A stretch of DNA of 50,660 nucleotides from positions 1-50,660 of the forward strand of contig QANT01008983.1 in assembly GCA_003254885.1 (NCBI GenBank), written 5' to 3'. A program made the position numbers and the translations under genes. Positions 9,670 to 20,194 of this stretch are shown piece by piece. The notes beneath the pieces are model-generated. The model was not told the origin of the DNA, did not search any database, and was given only the letters and a program-made list of their open reading frames with translations. Within the stretch, counting starts at the first letter, position 1. The number at the start of each line of letters is the position of its first letter. This stretch comes from Purshia tridentata. Taxonomy: Eukaryota; Streptophyta; Magnoliopsida; Rosales; Rosaceae.

Positions 9670-12600
9670 TCAGGGTGGAGGAACCAGCTTGAGATTGGCT
9701 CTGAGAAATTGTAAAGGAATAGAGGGCAGAGACTTAGTCAGAATGTCAGCTAGCTGAGCTTGACTTGGAACGAATGCTAAGTGAATATCACCACGAGTCA
9801 CTCGCTCACGCACAAAATGAAAGTCGATCTCGATATGTTTAGCTCGCGAGTGAAGAACAGGATTGGAGGAGAGAGATATAGCAGACTGATTGTCACAGTG
9901 CAGAGTTGGTGGCGCAGGCAGAAACACATGGAGATCAAGTAAGAGTTGTCTTAACCATGATAACTCTGCAGCAGTATAGGCCATGGCCCTATACTCAGCT
10001 TCAGTAGAGGACTTAGAGACTGTAGGTTGGCGTTTAGAGGACCAGGAAATGGGATTAGGCCCCAAAAATATGACATAGCCAGTAGTGGACTTGCGTTCAA
10101 TGGGATCTCCAGCCCAGTCTGCATCACTAAAGGCAGAGAGCTCAAGAGAGCCTTTCTGAAATTGAAGACCATAGTCCATAGTGCCTTTTAGATATCTTAA
10201 TATCCGATGCATGGCTTTGTTGTGTTTATTGGTAGGAGAGTGTAAGAATTGACATACATAGTTGACTGAAAAGGCAATATCAGGCCTTGTGAATGTCAAG
10301 TACTGAAGACCTCCAACAAGACTTCGAAAAAGCTTAGGATCAGAGAGAGGCACACCATCATCCTTAAGTAACTTGACACTAGGCAGAGAAGGAGTGGGAC
10401 TAGGCCTGCAGTCGTCCGTACCAGCCTTGTGGAGTAAGTCATTGACATACTTCTGTTGGGAAATAAACAGGCCATTAGCAGTAGGGGAAATATGCAGACC
10501 AAGGAAGTAACGCAGCTCCCCCAAATCCTTCATATCAAACTCACAGGAAAGCTGATCGATAATTTCTTGAACTAGAGAAGGATCATTTCCAGTGAGGATT
10601 ATGTCATCGACATAGAGAAGAAGCAAGATCACTGAAGAACCTGTCTTTCGAACAAACAAGGAGGAATCTGCCATGGAAGCTTGAAAACCAAGGGCTGGAA
10701 GATAACTAGTGAACCGTTCATTCCAAGCACGAGGTGCCTGCTTCAAACCATACAAGGATTTCTCAAGTTTATAAACATAGTCTGGATGATCAGAATCGAC
10801 AAACCCCTGTGGTTGAACCATGTAAACCTCCTCTTGAAGAATGCCATGAAGAAAGGCATTCTTTACATCTAGTTGATGCAATTTCCAACCAAAACTGGCA
10901 GCAAGAGCTAAAACCAATCGAACAGTGGTGTGCTTGACAACTGGACTGAATGTCTCCTCAAAATCAACACCAGCCTCCTGACTGAAACCTTTGGCGACCA
11001 AGCGAGCCTTGTGCCTGGAGATAGTACCATCAGGATTTCTCTTGATCCTGTAAACCCATTTGCAACCCACCAGATTTTTTCCGGAAGGTAATGGTTGTAA
11101 TTTCCAGGTGCCTTGTTTTTGAAGTGCATCATATTCCTCTTGCATGGCTTCCATCCACTTTGGAGAGGCTGCAGCCTGTCGAAAATATTGAGGTTCAATG
11201 AAACTAGAATCAACAGTGGCATGATATGCCTTTGGTTTAAAGATATCAGTTTTAGATCGAGTTTGCATTGGATGATTGTTAACAACTGAAGTGGAAGACA
11301 TCCCATGCTCAGTGACAGATTGCTCAGAAGAATCCTGAGGCAGAAGGGTGGGAGAAATAGAGGAGAGATCAATATAGATCTGAGATATGGGCAGTACTGA
11401 GGGTGATGATGATGATGGAACAGCAGGAGCAGGCACACAGGGAGACAAAGGCTGAGTATGGTCAGAGGTATGTGAGTTCCTATGGGATGGAGATGTTTGA
11501 CTAGAATATGAACTAATGGGAGAGACACGTGCAATAGAGGGAGCAGAAGAGGAATAAACAGAAGGTGAAGAAGATGGAGATAACTGAGAGGTTAAGGATG
11601 GAGATCGAGGCATACACACAGCTGGGGGAATAGGAAGACAAACAATAGGAGAACTGGCAGTAGGAGACACTGACTGAGACACGGAAGGAGTAACAGTAGG
11701 AAATTTACAAGGAAAAAGTGACTCATCAAACATTACATGTCTAGAAACATAGAATTTGTGTGTAGATAGACAATAACAAACATAACCTTTGTAATTAGCT
11801 GCATATCCGAGAAAGACACACTGAATTGTTTTAGGTTGGAGTTTGTTATGCAGATAAGGTTTGAGAAGAGGATAACAAGCACAACCAAAGATTTTCAGAT
11901 GAGTAATGGAAGGAGCATGACCAAACAATTTCTCAAATGGAGATTGATGCAAAAGTGTAGCAGTAGGCATTTGATTAATAAGATAAACAGCTGTAGAGAA
12001 GGCATGAAACCAGAATTTATTTGGAACTCCAGAGTCAGCAAGGAGAGTTAGGGAAGTTTCAACAATGTGCCTATGTTTGCGTTCTGCTAGGCCATTTTGC
12101 TCAGGTGTGTAAGGACAAGAAATGTGAGATTGAATGCCTTTCTCAGCAAGAAAGGACTGAAAAGGCTTGTTAACATATTCACCCCCACCATCACTTTACA
12201 AGACTTGAATAGAGGAGGAAAAGGTATTGAGGACAAAAGCATAGAATTTGGCAAATATAGAGAAAGCATCAGACTTATTTGTCATTGGAAAGATCCAGGT
12301 GAACCTGGTACAATCATCAACAAATGAAATGTAATATTTGTAACCATCAACAGAAATACAAGGGGAAGGACCCCAGACATCAGTGTGTACAATTTGAAAC
12401 GGTTTCTCAGACCTATGAGTAGACAAAGAGAAGGGCAACTTGGACATCTTTCCTGACAAACAAGACTGACAGACTACAGTAGATACATCAGATTGACCAG
12501 AAATGTTATGCTTGGGGAGAAGGTGAGATACAACTGATTGTGATGGGTGGCCAAGTCTCTTGTGCCATAGTGAAGACTTGACAGCAGACCCCAGAAAAGC

Positions 12601-14352
12601 AGTGGAAGAATGGAAGGAAGACCGAGAAAGGGAGACAGCTTTTGGAATAGGGTAAAGACCATTAACACTTAGCCCTTTGTAAAGAGTGCTCCCTGTGTTC
12701 CTGTCCTGTATACAAAATGAATCATCATTAAAGGTTAGTGAGCATTGATTATCTTTACACAATTTATGCAGTGATAGTAAATTAGCAGCAATTTGTGGAA
12801 CATGAAGAACATGTTGTAGACTGAGCGAGTGAGAAGGAATAGACAAGATGGAAGAACCTATATTTGTAACACCAATACCAGTTCCATTCCCAATAATGAC
12901 GGTCTCTTGACTAGAGGAAGGAACCACTCCAGACAAAGCATGAAGATCTGAGGTCATATGGTTTGTTGCACCAGTGTCAGCCAGCCAGAAATCCTCAGTC
13001 AAGGTACAAGGATTATATGAGGCACTAAGAGCAGTAAGAGACTCAGATGGACCCCTTCCTTGATATGAAAAATTAGCTCTATGAAAACAATCCAAGGTAG
13101 TGTGTCCCCTTTTGGAACAGATTTGACACTGGTCAGTAGCAGGAGCATGAGGGGTAGTCAGGTCAGAAGTGTTTCTGTAGTAGCAGGTCTGGGCTGAGTG
13201 ACCTCGTTTAGCACAAATTTGACATTCTAATGCAGGTGGAGTGCCAGGAATTCCAGGTGCATCATTACCAATATTCACATTGCCATAACTAGCATTACCA
13301 AAGTGTCTGTTGCCAAAGTTGCCAAAATTGTCATTCCCATAGCCACTGTGCCCAGTTTTATTTCCATTGGATCGAGTGCCTCCAAAATATCCATTGCCAC
13401 CATAATTGCGATTACCAGCAAAGTTTCCATAGCCTCTGTTATTATTGTAGCCATTATACCCTCTTCCATTTCCATAAAACCTTGGTCCTGAGTGATTGGT
13501 TCTACCTCTCCCTTGACCCTTAAAAGAACCATGATCATCATTGTTGCTGGATTGAGCCACCAAGGCAGTAATGGATTCAGCACAAGGGTTAGAGCATGAA
13601 CCTTGTGATTGGTTCTGAGCCAAGAGAGCAGTTATTGCAGACATATTAATGCCTAAAGAAGCGTGAGACAAAGATTTCTCTTCAGCAAGAAGTTGAGCTC
13701 TAAATTCTTTCAAAGAAAAAGGAGATTCTCGAGCTTTAATAACAGTTTTGAGAGTATTGAATTCTGGTGGCAAACCATTAAGTGTAAGAATAACAATATC
13801 CTCATCACTAACCTGAACCCCCACAGCAGAGAGTTGATCTCGAGCATCTTTAATTTTCCTCAGGTACTGATCCACAGAGGCTGAGCCATTCTGAATTGTT
13901 TGAAGATCAGTTTTAAGTTGCATAATGTTGGAACGAGATATGGATGAGAACCTTTCTTTAAGACAGTACCACACCTCTTGAGATGATTTACAGCCGATGA
14001 TGCAAGAAAGAGCATCAGGAGAAAGAGTAGCAATAATGAGAGACATGAGAGCACGATCACATTTCTTCCATTCTTTGTAATCAGTAGTAAGGTCAGAGGT
14101 AAAGCCATCATCCTCAGTAATTTTATATTTAGCAGGACAAGCACATGTACCATCAATAAAACCAAACAAATCATAGCCTTCAAGCATGGATTCCATTTGA
14201 AAGATCCAAGTGACATAATTGGTATCATCCAAACGTACAGTAACCAAATTGCAGATATTGGAGAGCAAGGAAATTGGAGAGGGAAATGAAGGAGAAGCCA
14301 TTGATGGATAAGAAGTAAAGAAATATCGAAGCGTAAAGAAGGATTGGGTCAA
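9670..14352 (-). pseudogene. Copia gag-pol polyprotein interrupted by one in-frame stop
   Basis: A single frame runs from 14352 to 9670 with one ochre stop at 12196-12198, a position where the family normally has Gln just before the integrase SDGGGEY motif. Order: gag (UBN2-type), Gly/Asn-rich linker, two CCHC zinc knuckles (CQICAKRGHSAQTC and CQICSKRGHTTLDC), protease DTGA, GAG-pre-integrase LWHKRLGHPS, integrase with an HHCC region and D,D..E residues, RT with YVDD (about 10603-10614), and RNase H ending LADILTKSLP. The better start is probably the ATG at 14301 (MASPSFPSP) rather than 14352. Gag, protease and the integrase N-terminus are in the first segment (12196-14352); the integrase C-terminus, RT and RNase H are in the second. 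With the stop, only the first segment would be made unless it is read through, so the copy is probably non-autonomous. Confidence 0.95.
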
Positions 14353-14570
14353 GATTTTAGAAATGAGACAAGAATTTCAAGAACTAGAAAGCGACAGAGA
14401 TTTAGAAGGGGATCTGAGGAACGCAGAAAGAATCAAGCAGAATGAAAGAGAATTGGAGAAGAACAGAACCTGATAGACATGGAGAACTCAAGAAATGCAA
14501 TGTGCAGAGGACGACGGAACGATGAAAAGAAGAGAAGAAATCAGAGTTCACAGCAAGAACGCCATTGATT

Positions 14571-14585
14571 CCTGCTCTGATACCA
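14571..14585 (-). other. Copia primer-binding site
   Basis: The plus strand reads cctgctctgatacca immediately before the 5' LTR at 14586, i.e. TGGTATCAGAGCAGG in coding orientation. This is complementary to the 3' end of plant initiator methionine tRNA, the usual copia primer. Confidence 0.9.
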
Positions 14586-14848
14586 TGACAGAGTTTAAGA
14601 GGAAGATGAATTTTGAGAAGAAAAGGAGAGAATCTTGTATTGACTTAATGAAACAAAATACAGGAATGTACAGCTATTTAATGCTGTGAATATAACAACC
14701 ATAACCATGCTAACCGACTCTGTAACCACGTAACCAATTTATACAGCTATTAACTAATCTATGCCACATGGCACATAAGGCTAACCAGACTGCTAACTAA
14801 GCATGCTGACTAAGCAAATCATGCAGGTGTGAATTGCATACGCTAACA
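14586..14848 (-). repeat. 5' LTR of the complete copia element
   Basis: 263 bp, matching 9394-9656 except for four bases. It adjoins the TCTAT duplication at 14849-14853. Confidence 0.95.
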
Positions 14849-14853
14849 TCTAT

Positions 14854-14970
14854 TACACTTACACCATGCCCAAGTCTAACATACCAAAAAGAAATGTATT
14901 CAAAATTTGCAACCAGCTGCTTTGTCACACACTATGACTTCCAAATGGACATTTATACCAACTTAATTGA
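14854..14970. pseudogene. Right part of gene relic split by the copia insertion
   Basis: Blocks such as aaaatttgcaaccagctgct and ttgtcacacactatgacttc resemble 25550-25600 (aaaatttgcaacggctgctt, ttgtcatacactgtgacttc). With 9330-9388 this makes one decayed copy of the sequence that is still open at 25325-25645, now separated by 5.5 kb of retroelement. The gene family is not recognised. Confidence 0.5.
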
Positions 14971-15049
14971 CACAACTGTATACAACTTGAAGCAAAATTC
15001 AATGCTTTCAATGGATGCCTTTCCCAAAAAAACTAATATATAAAAAGCA

Positions 15050-15391
15050 AAGAGAGAGATGTGAGCTAACTGATGAGAGATGTCTTGCTAGTGGGTTTAT
15101 AAGGGTTTGGGCTATTCCTCCTATTGCCAATTGGTTTTGGGATGGATACCTAGATTTCTTCATGGTATCAGAGCAGGTTATACACGTGATGCGCCTAAAC
15201 GGCCACATGTGCTCCCACGTTACCCAATATAAATTGTCCACGTGTTAGGCTTGAAATAATATCACACGTGTAGGGGCGTGTTGAGAGATATCCCATATTG
15301 AAGATGTGAGGGCCTTGCTAATGGTTTATAAGGATTTGGGTTACTCCTCCCATGACCAATTGGTTTTGGGATAGATGCCTTCTAGCTTGTT
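15050..15391 (+). mobile_element. TRIM-type miniature LTR retrotransposon (degenerate)
   Basis: Two related copies of about 112 bp (15050-15162 and 15279-15391) share tttataagg-tttggg, the caattggttttgggat block and their flanks. The first ends TTCA, directly followed by TGGTATCAGAGCAGG at 15163-15177, a Met-tRNA primer-binding site. The second starts TGTTGAGAG right after a purine-rich aggggcg. The internal region is about 100 bp with no coding capacity. This is the layout of a terminal-repeat retrotransposon in miniature. Outer ends are diverged, so boundaries are approximate. Confidence 0.65.
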
Positions 15392-17400
15392 GCCCTAGCC
15401 CTAGTCACAAGTTTTTAAGCTTTTCCCAAGCCTAGCCGCTGCCTCCTTCTTGGGTTTTTGTTATTTTTTTTCTTTTGTTTTATTTAGTTTATTAGTTTAT
15501 TTTACACACTTAAACACTTGTTCATACCTAGTTGGAATTCATACGTTTGTAAGCTTTGAGAAAGAAAGAGAGGGTAATGATGCAAGTTGCCAAGCCAAGA
15601 GGTAGTGCTGTTTTTCTTAGAGTGCCAAATACAAGGAGGAGTGACGCCCACCTTGCTGCCCAAGCCTTGCCGACAACAAGGAGGCATCTCTAGCCTAGCC
15701 GCACACGGTCTTGCCATTGGAGTGACCTTCTTGTTATCTTCTTCTTCCTTTTTAATGCTTTCAAGTTATTTTTAGTTATTAATTGAGATTGTGAATATGG
15801 ATATGCAATTTATATATTTATTTTATCCTTTTAATTTCATTTTCATGTCTTAATTACTTTCATGCATTGTTGAGGTTATGATGAAGCCTCTAGCATGTGT
15901 TCAATGTTTATTTATAGTTATTGTAATTTATGATGATGGTACTTGCATAAAATACTATTATCTGTTAGAATGGCATTAGTGTAGATTCTTTTAAGATTAG
16001 CTACCTTAGGGATGAAGCATATAGTGATTGTTATAAAATTGAATAAGCTCGAAAGGATGACAATTTTAGAAGTAACAAGCAGCCACTTAAGCAACGGTTG
16101 TGATAATAGTATCCATAAATGGCGTAGTGTACATCAAGGTGGATATACGGTCTATGTGTTTGTCATTTTCACAAATCTTAATGATTCTTGCATGGGTGAT
16201 TGGCCTAACTTGTCTAGGAACATGCAAGTTAACTTGCTAGGATAGGCCCGATAAGCTCTTAGTATATGCATAAGGAGGGTATAACGCCAAAAGGAAATAG
16301 CCAAAGCTTTTGGTAGGCAAACTTTTTGTTCGTAGTCTTTTGAAATTGCATGTTACCATACTCATTGTTTCTGTTGCTAGATTGTGGATTCTAATGCTTC
16401 ACAATGCCATGAATGGGTGTGTGCGTGTGTGTGTATTTGTGTTTTTCTACCTAATCTAAACCCCCCTTCTGTGTGTGTGTTTGTGCTTCTAATGTGTTAA
16501 GTTGAGTTGGTTTATTGGCATTATATTCATTCCCTGTGGGATCGACCTCGTACTTTGCACCCTTTGCTACGCTGCAATTCGTGTACTTGCGAATAAACTT
16601 AGAATTGAATATTTTTTTGGTTCTAAGAAAACAATCAACAAGTTTTTGGTTCTTCACTAACCTTGTGGAAACTGAGAACGCAGAGTGAGGCACCAGAGTG
16701 GACAACCAACCCAACTAGGCTGCCTCCCCGGTACGACACTACGGCCCAACCTAACTGGACCGCGCTGGCCTCTAGCGGTACCACCACTTCCTCCATTCTC
16801 CTCCTGCTCGGCTGCTCCTCCTCCATATGACTGGTTGTAAATCATCTGTTTAATTTTATTGTTCGGATGGTGTTGAGTAGAAATCAACTTCTAATTAAGG
16901 TTTGTGGGTGTAAGGTTTTATGCACATCAACTGCATTATGGTCTTCATCATTGATATATGACCTCCATTGAATCAATATATGAAGATTGCAACTCCAATA
17001 CTATATATATTATATTTTATGAACTATTCAACTAAGAGAAAGGAAAAAAACCTAATGTCTTTTTCTTTGATGCGGTTTGCTCAAAAGAAAAAAGTGATGA
17101 TTTGTTTTAATAAATTATTTTAGTTACACAAATAAAATGAAGTCTATGAATTGGCCCCAAAAAAAAAAAAGTCTATAAAACTCTCTCCAAACTTCTTTTA
17201 TTTCACTATCTAAAATTCTATATAGAATTTTGACAAAATCTATGTAAAATTTATAAAATTATTAAAAATCTATTTAACTTTACCAAAGTCTAAAGTGAAC
17301 GACTTTTAAATATTCTAATTAAATACAGCCCTACTTTCACATACTCTTAAATCCCTTGGGTGGATAACTGTGGTCATTTTCAAAGTTTGAAAGCTCAAGC
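15392..17400. other. Intergenic, probably degenerate LTR-retroelement sequence; no gene
   Basis: No supported coding gene. A ccctgtgggatcgacc motif near 16535, followed by tgcaattcgtgtacttgcg, resembles LTR ends or leaders of large plant retroelements, but I found no second copy in the window. A (GT)n-rich tract lies at about 16416-16445 and another near 16470-16485. Minus-strand frames at 16451-16887 (Gly/Glu-rich) look like chance ORFs or retroelement debris. Confidence 0.3.
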
Positions 17401-17564
17401 TTTCATGGAAAATTAATATTAGAGCTACATGTGTTTCATGTTGGCCCGTTCGTACGTGTTTCATGTTGGCACGTTCTCACGTTTTTCACGTTGTACACTC
17501 GCACCGGCATTGCCCATCTTCTATAATTAGTCTAATTATACAGGGGGAATGCTATATGCCTTTT

Positions 17565-17870
17565 TTTTTTGCTTTCTTTTCTTTTGTTAATTTTATAGAT
17601 CTCACGATCGGAATCGTTCAACTTCAAGATCAGATCAATTCTGCAAAAAATTAATCAAATTAGAAATCGTTTAATCATCTAATTGTTATTAAACAAATAA
17701 ATGATTTTAGTAATAATTAGATTCATCATTAGTTATTTGATAATAGTTAGATAACTAAACGGTTTCTGATTTGGATAATTTTTTACAGAGTTGATCTATA
17801 AATAATGATCTTGAAGTTAAACGGTTCCGATCATAAAATTAGGTTATTAAATACACAAAAGAAGAAAGAG
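17565..17870. mobile_element. Foldback MITE
   Basis: The left arm (cgatcggaatcgttcaactt ... aaattagaaatcgtttaatc) is the imperfect reverse complement of the right arm (aactaaacggtttctgattt ... ttgaagttaaacggttccga). The inverted repeat is about 110 bp per arm around a central AT-rich loop. No transposase. It is related in sequence to the smaller foldback at 7085-7275 and the relic near 38390-38680. Confidence 0.65.
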
Positions 17871-18126
17871 GCATAAGAAGAAAGCACAAAAAGAAAGCAC
17901 ATAGCATTTCTCAATTATATATATGCAAGTCAACAGAAGCAAGTCAAGTTTTTGTGATTATTAAAAGAACATACAATACAGCGTGTAACTTTGTTGGTTG
18001 TTAGGTGAGTTAGGGTCCCAAAGCATTGATTACGTACGTTAATTAATAAATATAAAACGTTAACTCGTTATCTGAATTCCTAACCAAATTTTACAGCTCT
18101 ATTAATTTTGATAATAAGGAAGACAA

Positions 18127-18240
18127 GCCTATATAAGAGTGTGGAACGTGTGCTGTTGTGGTCATCCAACCCTATTAACCCTAATCGACTCCACTCCACT
18201 CCACTCCAGAAACTCAGAAAACCGCCACATACACTTGCAG
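18127..18240 (+). promoter_or_regulatory. Promoter and leader exon of DUF247 copy 3 (predicted)
   Basis: A TATA-like sequence (cctatataagag, about 18128) precedes a leader containing three ccact units and ending cttgcag|gttctttttc after 18240. This matches the leader of copy 2. The predicted 5' UTR intron runs 18241-20180 to the acceptor cttttag|atccctc, 14 bases before the ATG at 20195. The long upstream similarity (about 17927-18480 versus 5021-5520) shows the promoter was duplicated with the gene. Confidence 0.45.
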
Positions 18241-19619
18241 GTTCTTTTTCTCCACTCATTTTGCTCAATGACCTCGAAATAGTGTTTCATTTTTCGTTAT
18301 CAATTAAGTCAGTCACAAGTTATTTATCTATCTTTCTAATTTGCTGCCTTTTTTCTTTTCTTTAAATCTGAAAAAAAATCAAGAGGTACTTTTCTTCGGC
18401 TTAAATATATATATATACAAAATGAGGAAAACGAATAATATCCGTTATATGGAGCTAGCTAGCTAACAGAGTGAGTTTGAGTCAACTGTATATATAGTGA
18501 TGTGTGAGCCAACATATAATGATGTTTGACTTGTAGGTGATGATTTGTTAGACTGTTTAGGGTGTTGTCCTGTTTTGGGTTTTGGCCCATCATCAAGGTA
18601 CGTATAGACGCTTCTTTTTAGATTTGGCCGCCAGATATGGGTTAGACCAACATGGTTGGAATATATATATCCATGGTGGTTGATTTTAAAAAAAATAAAG
18701 TTTTATTTTATTGAGAAAAGAAGCTCTCAATTTGTTAATTTCTTTTATATGTACAATTAAAAAACCAAATACCACACTGATCAATATATGCTTGTTACTA
18801 GCCAATGCTGAATTATTTTGTATTTTATAAACCATGCTGTAATTAGCTAGAGATGGTCATTAATTTGAATTTTGTGTTACTTATCAAAAGCTATTTCTCA
18901 TGAAATATGGGTTGCATTGCACTTGCACAGAGAAACAAAAAGATAAACGCCTAGAAGAAGAAAAATGATGAAGAATGAAAAGGAGCACTCGATTAATGTC
19001 GAGATGGACGCCTCCCATCCTTCCACGTACATGACTCCCATTTTCAGGCATGTTTATTGTGTTATTCAAACAAATATCACTTTTATTTTACCATGTGCAT
19101 CATTTTCGACCATGCATGTATTGTTTGATAAAAATTATTCAATGCATATATGGTTAGTAGCATATAGAAATATATAATGTCATCTTACTAATTACATGTT
19201 TTAATTTTTGTTTATCCCATTAACTGTTGGATTCTCATCAGCTACACCAGAACTAGTATAGCCAAAATAAATTGCTGCATCAGTAAGCAAATATATATTA
19301 GTTAAAATCATAAATAATAATTATGTGTAAGGAGCGGATTCATGGCACCATAAAAGATATGCAAGTTTAAACACAAATTTTAAGTCATTGGATGCAGTCA
19401 CTTTCAATGGTTAGGATTAAATGTTACTTTAATCTCATATAAACATAATTGATCTCATTCCTCTCACCTTGGTACGTACGTAACATAAATCTCTTCTCCC
19501 GCCTATATCATATGTAAACTCATATTGATACGGTTAAATTAAATTACCCTTTAAACTATTCTCTATAAAAACTCAATTACATCGAAAGACTTTTAGTTAT
19601 TTAACTGTTATTAAATAAA

Positions 19620-20001
19620 GGTTATTTTTTATTTTTGCCCTCGAAATATACTTCTTGTTTCACTTTGTCTCCTGAAACTAAAATCCTTCCACTTTGCCTC
19701 TCAAATTTTATACTCTCATTTACACCTTTAACTTTATCTATTATATAGAGTTTTAAAGCTCCGTTTGAGTGATTCTTATACAATTATAAAGAGGGATTCA
19801 TAACTTCAAAATAAGTATAAGATTGCTGATTTTGGTAGAGGTTTGATGAGTCAAAAATCGGGTCAAAGTTGAGATAAAAACTGAACAAATGAATGAAGTT
19901 GAGTTTGGAGGGCAAAGTGGAAGGATTTACCCTTGTGATACAAAAAGGGGCAAAGTGAAAAAAAAATGGTATGTTTCAAGAGGCAAAAATAATAAATAGC
20001 C
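19620..20001. mobile_element. Mutator-type MITE with 9-bp target-site duplication
   Basis: 382 bp flanked by a perfect 9-bp direct repeat, TTAAATAAA (19611-19619 and 20002-20010). Terminal inverted repeats of about 90 bp begin GGTTATTTTTTATTTTTGCC on the left and read GGCTATTTATTATTTTTGCC from the right. Inverted-repeat length and 9-bp duplication fit a non-autonomous MULE. The paralogous position upstream of copy 2 (about 7161-7180) reads straight through without the element, i.e. an empty site. It lies in the predicted 5' intron of copy 3. Confidence 0.88.
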
Positions 20002-20194
20002 TTAAATAAATAGATAATTTAGGTAATAGTTCTATTCACCGTCTATTTATTTGAAAACAATTAAATAATTAAATGATATTCAATTTGGAAAGGAATGGTT
20101 TTTATTAGGCGTTTGAGTACATTTAAGGCAAGAGAAGAGAAAATATAGAAGAAGAAAACATTCTTCCAAAAAACTTTTAGATCCCTCTAATATT

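Larger units (their letters stand above)
9394..14848 (-). mobile_element. Complete Ty1/copia LTR retrotransposon, 5455 bp
   Basis: Two 263-bp LTRs (9394-9656 and 14586-14848) in direct orientation bound a minus-strand gag-pol. The element is flanked by a perfect 5-bp target-site duplication, TCTAT, at 9389-9393 and 14849-14853. In coding orientation each LTR begins TGTTAGCG and ends CTGTCA. A primer-binding site TGGTATCAGAGCAGG (initiator Met-tRNA type) directly follows the 5' LTR, and a short purine-rich tract precedes the 3' LTR. I count four differences between the LTRs (about 1.5%), implying a young insertion. It inserted between DUF247 copies 2 and 3, inside a sequence related to 25325-25645. 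Confidence 0.96.

Noticed and set aside
9951..14228. Many plus- and minus-strand short frames within the copia element
   Set aside because: Shadows of the gag-pol frame.
16451..16887. Gly/Glu-rich minus-strand frames
   Set aside because: Several overlapping short frames in retroelement-like sequence; no conserved motif recognised.
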